From contig JAHFLG010000028.1 of assembly GCA_023244975.1 (NCBI GenBank), forward strand, positions 1 to 13,226: a stretch of 13,226 bases of DNA. Reading direction: 5' to 3'. The translations under genes and the position numbers were made by a program. Numbering within the stretch: position 1 is the first letter of the stretch; every line of letters starts with the position of its first letter. The notes beneath the pieces are model-generated. The model worked only from the letters and a program-made list of their open reading frames with translations. It made no database searches and had not been told where the DNA came from. This document shows positions 1 through 4,703 of the stretch, one piece after another. This DNA is from Candidatus Harrisonbacteria bacterium. Lineage in GTDB: Bacteria > Patescibacteriota > Minisyncoccia > UBA6257 > 1-14-0-10-44-23.

Positions 1-519
1 ATCATCGCGATGATGACTGTCTCCAGTAACGATGCGGCTACTGCGCTGGCAGAGACGTATGATCAATCGGTAGAGACACCAGAGCAGTTTACCTCGGCGC
101 TTTCAAAAACCGCGTATTTTGTGGATGCGATGAATCAAAAAGCCGTTGAACTCGGTATGAACGAAACCGTATTCGGTGATTCAACCGGACTTTCGATGGT
201 GAGCCAGTCCAGCGCCGTCGATCTTCAGAAATTGATTCGGTATGTTGTCGCGACACATCCTGAAGTTTTGGAAATCACCCGTCATCTTCAAAATACAGTG
301 CGCGACGCAGCAGGGAAATCATATGATCTCCGTAATATCAACGCTCTGGCCGGCCGGCCGGATTTTCTCGGCGGCAAAACCGGACATACCGATCAAAGTC
401 TCGACAATCTTGTCTCTTTGTTTGAGTTTGAGAGGAAAACCTACGTTATAGTTGTTTTCGGCGCGCAGGATCGGTTTAAGGAAACCGAAACATTATTAAC
501 GTGGCTCGAGCAGAGATAA
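1..519 (+). CDS. D-alanyl-D-alanine carboxypeptidase, family S11 (3' part)
   Basis: The gene enters the window already open: codons run in frame from base 1 and the true start lies upstream. Serine-type DD-carboxypeptidases remove the terminal D-Ala from peptidoglycan stem peptides outside the membrane and so limit cross-linking. Two of the three penicillin-binding motifs are visible: SxN as Ser-Ser-Asn (bases 22-30, followed by DAATALAE) and KTG within GGKTGHTD (Lys codon at 376). The SxxK nucleophile motif must lie upstream. The family's 'ELGM..T.F.DSTGL' stretch and the 'VIVVFGA' strand close to the end also fit. The protein stops about 45 residues after KTG, so it lacks the C-terminal beta domain of PBP5-type enzymes. 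mraY starts 6 bases downstream, which suggests co-transcription. I cannot tell dacA, dacB or dacF types apart. Confidence 0.9.
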   Translation: MIAMMTVSSNDAATALAETYDQSVETPEQFTSALSKTAYFVDAMNQKAVELGMNETVFGDSTGLSMVSQSSAVDLQKLIRYVVATHPEVLEITRHLQNTVRDAAGKSYDLRNINALAGRPDFLGGKTGHTDQSLDNLVSLFEFERKTYVIVVFGAQDRFKETETLLTWLEQR

Positions 520-520
520 T
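515..520 (+). promoter_or_regulatory. Possible -10 element before mraY
   Basis: GATAAT matches the -10 consensus at five of six bases and ends 5 bases before the mraY ATG at 526. It overlaps the stop codon of the carboxypeptidase gene. There is only a weak TTATTA about 16 bases upstream as a -35. It fits the short-leader pattern seen elsewhere in the window, but mraY may simply be read through from the preceding gene. Confidence 0.3.
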
Positions 521-525
521 ACGCC

Positions 526-1581
526 ATGATAAATTCAATTGTTCTACAGGCGGTACGAGTACTTGGACTGACAATGCTTTCATTTGTCGTGGCTATGGCT
601 ATCACTCCGCTGATTCTTCGGGTCATTGATCGGTACGGTATAAAAAAGCAGATTAAAAGCGCCGATGACGCGCCCGTGTTTAACAAGCTCCACGCCGCCA
701 AGGCCGGCACTCCGAACATGGGAGGGATTATTATCTGGGGGACGGTGTTCCTGATTGCTGTGGTTCTTCTTATTTTTTCAATCGTGTTTGACGGTTTTTT
801 CAGTTATCTTAATTTTGTTGATCGAGGCCAGACATATTTACCACTCATTGCCATGGCGATTGCTGCGGCTGTCGGCCTTCTTGATGACATTTTAAACGCT
901 CGACGAATAGGCCCGAAAGGCGGCGGGCTGCTCATGAGCCACCGCCTCATCGGCTACACACTTGTTGCGATTCTAGGAGCTCTTTGGTTTTATTTTAAAC
1001 TCGACTGGAACGTCCTTTATATTCCGTTTATCGGTACCGTAACCATCGGTTGGTGGTATATTCCACTGTTTGTTTTTGTTATCGTGGCGAGCGCGTTTTC
1101 CGCGAATGAGACCGACGGTCTCGACGGCCTGGCCGGAGGAGTGATGTTGTTTGCCTATGTTGCACTAACGATTGTTGCCTTTATGTTAGGTCGCTTTGAT
1201 CTGGCAACTCTTTCAGGTGTTATTATCGGCGCCTTGTTGGCATTTTTGTGGTTCAATATTTATCCGGCGCGGTTTTTTATGGGTGACTCCGGCAGTATGT
1301 CGCTTGGTATTACTATCGGCGTTATTGCAATGCTTACCAACACAACGCTGCTCCTTCCTTTGTTCGTGCCGATTTTTGTCATTGAGTCGGCATCAGTGAT
1401 TATTCAACTAATAAGTAAAAAATTTAGAGGCAAAAAAGTCTTTCTTTCTACCCCCATTCATCATCATTTTGAGGCGCTGGGCTGGCACGAGAGTAAGGTG
1501 ACGATGCGTTTCTGGATTGTCTCGATCATGTTCGTCACTCTCGGTCTTGTCATCTTCTTTCTCAACAGATTCTTTGTGTAG
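526..1581 (+). CDS. mraY: Phospho-N-acetylmuramoyl-pentapeptide-transferase (MraY)
   Basis: MraY transfers phospho-MurNAc-pentapeptide from UDP to undecaprenyl phosphate, making lipid I at the inner face of the membrane. The 351-residue length is normal for the family and the protein is a polytopic membrane protein. Visible motifs in order: GTPNMGG (canonical GTPTMGG) near residue 60; the Asp-Asp pair D120-D121 followed by LNARRIGPKGGG; N194-E-T-D197-GLDGLAGG; FFMGDSGSMSLG with D254; and H312-H313-H314-F-E316 followed by KVTMRFW. All catalytic Asp and His residues are present. The nucleotide-site motif reads NETDGLDG instead of the usual NLTDGLDG. There is no Shine-Dalgarno before the ATG. 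The neighbours on both sides (DD-carboxypeptidase, rodA, mltG) are also peptidoglycan genes, although mraY usually sits in a mur-fts cluster, which is not seen here. The gene ends with TAG. Confidence 0.96.
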   Translation: MINSIVLQAVRVLGLTMLSFVVAMAITPLILRVIDRYGIKKQIKSADDAPVFNKLHAAKAGTPNMGGIIIWGTVFLIAVVLLIFSIVFDGFFSYLNFVDRGQTYLPLIAMAIAAAVGLLDDILNARRIGPKGGGLLMSHRLIGYTLVAILGALWFYFKLDWNVLYIPFIGTVTIGWWYIPLFVFVIVASAFSANETDGLDGLAGGVMLFAYVALTIVAFMLGRFDLATLSGVIIGALLAFLWFNIYPARFFMGDSGSMSLGITIGVIAMLTNTTLLLPLFVPIFVIESASVIIQLISKKFRGKKVFLSTPIHHHFEALGWHESKVTMRFWIVSIMFVTLGLVIFFLNRFFV

Positions 1582-1600
1582 GTCGCGGGCTATTCGCATC

Positions 1601-1609
1601 TGATATACT
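1601..1609 (+). promoter_or_regulatory. Extended -10 promoter, predicted leaderless start
   Basis: TG at 1601-1602, one spacer base, then TATACT at 1604-1609: a near-perfect extended -10. No -35 is evident, as is common with extended -10 promoters. Counting seven bases from the end of the hexamer puts +1 at 1616, the A of the next gene's ATG, so the transcript would be leaderless. There is no Shine-Dalgarno. Confidence 0.6.
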
Positions 1610-1615
1610 AACAGT

Positions 1616-2380
1616 ATGAACCGTCGAACGAAGCAGATCACATATGGAGGTTTTTATCTGGTTTTGTGGTGCCTGATCGGCTACGGTATATATATTGCAA
1701 CGCTCAAGCCGCCTGCTTCCTGCATTGACACCATTAAAAACGGTGATGAAACCGAAGTTGATTGCGGCGGGCCAAACTGCATCAGCTGCGAGGTAAAACA
1801 TTTAGATCCCATTCGCATGCTCGAAGCGAAAGTGCTTCAGGCCAGTGATAGTGCCTCGACGGTTGTGTTGGAGTTCCGCAATCCTAACGCGAAATATGGG
1901 GCAGCTAAATTTGACTATCGGTATGTGTTTTATGGTAGTTCGACTGAGCCCCTCTACACTGCCGAGGACGAGGTGGTTATCTACCCGAACGGCAGGACAT
2001 ATCAAGTGCTCGTGAACGTACCCTTTAAAGTTCAGGATGTTTCTTTAACAGCCGGAACCAGTACGCTCACGATCTGGAAGCCTATCGTCGAACTAACGCA
2101 GCCTCAAATTCCGGTGAGCAATCTTAAGTATCAATTTTCTGAGGGTCGCGGGGTGATCACGGGTCTGATTCGTAATGAAAATCCCTATGCGATCGGATCA
2201 GCAATTATTAATGGATTAGTACGTGACAAAAAGGGTAATCTTGTAACCGCCTCCAAGACGTTTATACGCGATCTGGAGTCGACACAAGAACGTGAATTTA
2301 AGATCGCTGTTCTTCTGCCGCCTGGAATAGCAACAGATACCCTTGCAGCGCCAGAAGTTGTTGTTGACGCCCGGCGTTGA
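1616..2380 (+). CDS. Membrane-anchored protein with four-cysteine DCGG motif and FxLYD-like domain, function unknown
   Basis: I do not recognise a named gene. The 254-residue protein starts with a short positive stretch (MNRRTKQ) and one hydrophobic segment at about 10-29, consistent with a signal anchor and an extracytoplasmic body. Directly after it comes C36-IDTIKNGDETEVD-C50-GGPN-C55-IS-C58. This spacing is a recurrent surface-protein motif (CxDGIxNxxETDxDCGGxxCxxC); the four cysteines could form disulfides or bind metal. Two beta-rich units seem to follow: one around 'VVLEFRNPN' (about 82-105) and one around 'GLIRNENPYAIGSAIINGLV' and 'DKKGNLV' (about 183-213). Both recall LEA14/FxLYD-type sandwich domains. 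The gene lies between mraY and rodA, so a role in envelope assembly is plausible but unproven. It ends with TGA, which argues against a code that reads TGA as glycine. Confidence 0.8.
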   Translation: MNRRTKQITYGGFYLVLWCLIGYGIYIATLKPPASCIDTIKNGDETEVDCGGPNCISCEVKHLDPIRMLEAKVLQASDSASTVVLEFRNPNAKYGAAKFDYRYVFYGSSTEPLYTAEDEVVIYPNGRTYQVLVNVPFKVQDVSLTAGTSTLTIWKPIVELTQPQIPVSNLKYQFSEGRGVITGLIRNENPYAIGSAIINGLVRDKKGNLVTASKTFIRDLESTQEREFKIAVLLPPGIATDTLAAPEVVVDARR

Positions 2381-2390
2381 TTCGCCTTCC

Positions 2391-2418
2391 GAGGGGTACT
2401 ATGATGCATGTATGCTGA
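2391..2418 (+). promoter_or_regulatory. rodA translation start region with Shine-Dalgarno and overlapping minicistron
   Basis: GAGGGG (2391-2396) is the clearest Shine-Dalgarno-like site in the envelope block, but it lies 15 bases from the rodA ATG at 2412, which is too far. It is 7 bases from an out-of-frame ATG at 2404 (and 4 from one at 2401). That frame reads Met-Met-His-Val-Cys and stops at TGA 2416-2418, across rodA codons 2-3. Termination at this minicistron could feed re-initiation at rodA. Alternatively TACTAT (2397-2402) is a poor -10 for a very short leader. Confidence 0.35.
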
Positions 2419-3491
2419 CCCTCTTTAAGAAGCAGGACTGGTGGCTTAATGGCATTGCGGTGGCGCTCATCGCCGCGAGCCTTCTCATGCTTTCGAGTAT
2501 TTCGAAAGAACTGTTTCTCCAGCAATGTGGCTGGGCCGTGCTTTCAATCATTCTTGTATTTTTGTTCGCGCAGATCGATTGGCGTCCGCTCGTCGCTCAT
2601 CGGTGGATCATCAGTACGATTTATTTGGCTTCACTTGCCCTGCTCGTGATCGCATTCTTTTTTGCTCCCGTTATCCGCAATACACGCGAATGGATCGTGA
2701 TTGGTCCGTTGCAATTTCAAGTGTCAGAATTTACCAAGCTCGCTCTGATCATTTTTTTGGCTTATTATTTTTCAAGTCGGCACACTGGCATTGCTCGATT
2801 TGCGAATATTGCCCGATCCTTCATGTATTTTTTAATCCCGGGAATATTTGTATTTCTCCAGCCGGATATGGGTACGCTGATTATTTTATTCGGCATCTGG
2901 GCAGGGTTTTTACTTGTCAGCGGATTACCGATCAAACAGGTGGTAGTCGGATTTTTGATCATTACTATAGTCTGTACTTTTGCCTGGTTCGCTGTGCTGA
3001 AAGACTATCAGAAGCAGCGTATCGTTGGCCTGTTCCAACCAAACTACGATCCGCTCGGTGTTAATTACTCTACGATTCAGTCAAAAATTGCGCTTGGATC
3101 CGGCGGCTTTCTTGGCAAGGGATTTAACCAAGGTACACAGGTTCAGCTTGGTTTTTTGCCGGCCGCGCCGACCGATTATATTTTTTCATCGTTTACGGAG
3201 GAGTGGGGACTGCTTGGCGGTATCATTATTATTGCGCTGTTTCTTGGAATGATTTTTTGTATCATGCGAATCGGACTGTATGCGGACAGCAATTTTTACC
3301 GGTTCATCTGTCTCGGCGGAGCCATTATGTTCGTCGTTCAGTTTGCCATCAACGTTGGTTCGGCTGTTGGGCTGCTTCCGGTTATCGGAATTACGTTTCC
3401 ATTTTTCAGCTACGGTGGCTCTAGTCTACTTATCAGTGCTATTATACTTGGTATGATTCAAAGTGCGGTCGTGCATCGATCAATGAGTTAA
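2412..3491 (+). CDS. rodA: RodA, SEDS-family peptidoglycan glycosyltransferase
   Basis: SEDS proteins polymerise lipid II into glycan strands, with a class B penicillin-binding protein as transpeptidase partner; RodA serves side-wall growth. I place the start at ATG 2412 (359 residues), since the product then begins MLTLFKKQDWWLN, a typical RodA N-terminus. The frame stays open upstream to an ATG at 2343, but that start would overlap the previous gene by 38 bases and add a non-hydrophobic tail. Evidence: about ten hydrophobic segments; QPDMGTLIIL; the loop 'YDPLGVNYSTIQSKIALGSG' continuing into GKGFNQGTQVQLGFLP; PTDYIF with the catalytic-type D255; EEWGLLGG; and TFPFFSYGGSS at 328-338. GTQxQLxFLP and EEWG favour RodA over FtsW. 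mltG follows after 16 bases. No class B PBP gene is in view. Confidence 0.93.
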   Translation: MLTLFKKQDWWLNGIAVALIAASLLMLSSISKELFLQQCGWAVLSIILVFLFAQIDWRPLVAHRWIISTIYLASLALLVIAFFFAPVIRNTREWIVIGPLQFQVSEFTKLALIIFLAYYFSSRHTGIARFANIARSFMYFLIPGIFVFLQPDMGTLIILFGIWAGFLLVSGLPIKQVVVGFLIITIVCTFAWFAVLKDYQKQRIVGLFQPNYDPLGVNYSTIQSKIALGSGGFLGKGFNQGTQVQLGFLPAAPTDYIFSSFTEEWGLLGGIIIIALFLGMIFCIMRIGLYADSNFYRFICLGGAIMFVVQFAINVGSAVGLLPVIGITFPFFSYGGSSLLISAIILGMIQSAVVHRSMS

Positions 3492-3496
3492 CGAGT

Positions 3497-3508
3497 TATA
3501 GTACTATA
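3497..3508 (+). promoter_or_regulatory. 12-bp palindrome covering -10 and start of mltG
   Basis: TATAGTACTATA is a perfect 12-bp palindrome. Its first six bases (TATAGT, 3497-3502) are a good -10 hexamer, and its last base is the A of the mltG ATG. The predicted +1 is 3508-3509, so the transcript would be leaderless. The symmetry could be a repressor site or a coincidence of AT-rich promoter sequence. No -35 and no Shine-Dalgarno are visible. Confidence 0.45.
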
Positions 3509-4509
3509 TGCACTCAAAGACTGGTAACATAGTTTTGACAGTCGCGATTCTGGGTATCGTGGTTCTCTTGTGGGTCGCTTATTTTTATTTCACGCTCAGT
3601 CCCCTCGCTGCTCGAACTGATGCTCAGACGCAGCCGACGCTGATTCAAAAAGGGGAGGGACTGAGTGAGATCGCTACGCAGCTTGAGCATGATGGCTATA
3701 TTCGCTCAGCATCTGCGTTTAAGCTCTATGCAATCCTCAGTGGATCGGCGCATCAACTCAAGCCCGGGATGTATAACGTGAGTTCTTCCTCAAGTACGAG
3801 CGAGATTGTTCGACTGCTCGTTCATGGTCCGTCAAAAGAAATTCAGGTTCTTATCACCGAGGGCGAGAGGCTTGTTGAGATCGATTCGAAACTTGCGAAA
3901 TTTGGGATTATTCGACCTGGCGATCTGATTCACTTTGATCTTGATTCTATGCGTGACACATACCCATTTTTATTGGGTGCCCGGTCGCTTGAGGGATATC
4001 TATTTCCAGATACCTATCGATTTTTCTCTGGATCTACTCCAAAACAAGCAGTGATTCCGTTTTTGGAAAATTTTGCCGATAAAATTGGCCCCCTGATTGC
4101 CGATGAAGGTCGGGTTGACTATGACAATATTCCGATAATCCGGCGCGGGATTTATTCGATCAATAAGATTGCAACGATTGCTTCGCTTCTTGAGAAAGAA
4201 GTTCCGGGTAGCGATGACCGTCGCATGGTTGCCGATATCATCTATCGTCGTCTCAAGATCGGCATGGCGCTGCAAGTTGATGCCACCGTTGAATATGCCA
4301 AGTCTCACGGCGACGAATTTGATACCTATAAGAATCCCGGTCTGCCACCGACCCCAATCGCCAGCCCGAGTCTTGATGCTATTACTGCCGCTCTTAACCC
4401 AAAATCAAATCAGTTTGTCTATTACTTATCCGACCCCAAGACAGACCACACCATTTTTGCCAAAACGTTTGAGGAGCATAAAGTCAATAAGGCGAAGTAT
4501 CTCAAATAG
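3508..4509 (+). CDS. mltG: Endolytic murein transglycosylase MltG (YceG family)
   Basis: MltG cleaves nascent glycan strands within the chain and is thought to set strand length by terminating polymerisation. The 333-residue size matches the family (E. coli protein about 340). Visible: a short cytoplasmic start, one membrane segment at about 8-30 (NIVLTVAILGIVVLLWVAYF), a LysM-like subdomain ('LIQKGEGLSEIATQLEHDGY' with GMYNV), then the YceG catalytic domain. Catalytic landmarks are ASLLEKEV with Glu E229 (equivalent to E. coli E218), QVDATVEYA, and YKNPGLPPTPIASPS at 274-288. It directly follows rodA, so a glycan polymerase and a strand-terminating enzyme are encoded next to each other. The gene ends with TAG, and the rpoB promoter begins 5 bases later. 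No terminator is seen between them. Confidence 0.95.
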   Translation: MHSKTGNIVLTVAILGIVVLLWVAYFYFTLSPLAARTDAQTQPTLIQKGEGLSEIATQLEHDGYIRSASAFKLYAILSGSAHQLKPGMYNVSSSSSTSEIVRLLVHGPSKEIQVLITEGERLVEIDSKLAKFGIIRPGDLIHFDLDSMRDTYPFLLGARSLEGYLFPDTYRFFSGSTPKQAVIPFLENFADKIGPLIADEGRVDYDNIPIIRRGIYSINKIATIASLLEKEVPGSDDRRMVADIIYRRLKIGMALQVDATVEYAKSHGDEFDTYKNPGLPPTPIASPSLDAITAALNPKSNQFVYYLSDPKTDHTIFAKTFEEHKVNKAKYLK

Positions 4510-4514
4510 GGGTG

Positions 4515-4543
4515 TTGACATAGAAAAGAGGTTCTGATACACT
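4515..4543 (+). promoter_or_regulatory. Strong promoter of the rpoBC operon
   Basis: TTGACA (4515-4520) is a perfect -35. After a 17-base spacer comes TACACT (4538-4543), preceded by TG at 4535-4536, giving an extended -10. The predicted +1 is 4550. It is the best full-consensus promoter in the window and lies in the only sizeable intergenic region, as expected for a highly expressed core operon. Confidence 0.75.
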
Positions 4544-4561
4544 ACTCTGATTGCGAGCATT

Positions 4562-4611
4562 ATGCTCACGATAAGGGTGCAGGTTAAATGATTTTAATAA
4601 TTAGTCAGTAA
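4562..4611 (+). other. Two overlapping candidate leader-peptide frames
   Basis: ATG 4562 opens nine codons (MLTIRVQVK) to TGA 4589-4591. ATG 4588 overlaps that stop as ATGA and opens seven codons (MILIISQ) to TAA 4609-4611. The second frame is preceded by weak purine stretches (AAGGG and CAGG) and is fully enclosed by the ATAAGGG/CCCTTAT repeat. The stop-start overlap and the position ahead of a terminator-like hairpin resemble a transcription-attenuation leader. Frames this short also arise by chance. Confidence 0.25.
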
Positions 4612-4631
4612 ATCCCTTATAGTGCCAGTGT

Positions 4632-4666
4632 GCCAGGGTTTTCGTATACCCGAGGCTTTTCTTTTT
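4632..4666 (+). terminator. Candidate attenuator upstream of rpoB
   Basis: The 5' arm is GCC (4632-4634), a, GGGT (4636-4639). The 8-base loop is TTTCGTAT. The 3' arm is ACCC (4648-4651), ga, GGC (4654-4656), followed at once by TTTTCTTTTT. Seven mostly G-C pairs with a small internal loop and a T-rich tail look like an imperfect intrinsic terminator. It lies after the rpoB promoter and well past the end of mltG, which points to attenuation of rpoBC. It could alternatively stop read-through from mltG. The AGGG at 4635-4638 could also pair with CCCT at 4614-4617, giving a competing structure. Confidence 0.4.
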
Positions 4667-4703
4667 CTGTTTCTGCTTTCGCTTCAACAATTCCTCACAA
4701 AAA

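Larger units (their letters stand above)
4550..4703 (+). promoter_or_regulatory. Structured 5' leader of rpoBC
   Basis: This is the longest non-coding stretch (194 bases in all; about 154 from the predicted +1 to the ATG). It holds, in order: a small hairpin GAGCA-TTA-TGCTC (4555-4567); two overlapping tiny reading frames (4562-4611); a 7-bp long-range inverted repeat ATAAGGG (4571-4577) / CCCTTAT (4614-4620); a direct repeat of GTGCCAG at 4623 and 4630; a terminator-like hairpin with T tract (4632-4666); and a pyrimidine-rich run up to about 4687. No Shine-Dalgarno precedes the rpoB ATG at 4704. The other genes here have leaders of 0-40 bases, so this region is probably regulatory. I do not recognise a known riboswitch or ribosomal-protein binding site. 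Confidence 0.5.

Noticed and set aside
348..361. GGCCGGCCGGCCGG run in the carboxypeptidase gene
   Set aside because: A GC-rich 14-bp palindrome, but it simply encodes Leu-Ala-Gly-Arg-Pro near the KTG motif and no related copy is found in the window.
1108..1122. GAGACC-GAC-GGTCTC hairpin in mraY
   Set aside because: It coincides with codons for the conserved active-site residues ETDGL, so the protein constraint explains it; no second copy is seen.
2525..3064. A 179-codon plus-strand frame inside rodA
   Set aside because: It overlaps the conserved core of RodA in another frame, and its Cys- and Ser-rich translation looks like frame-shifted membrane-protein sequence.
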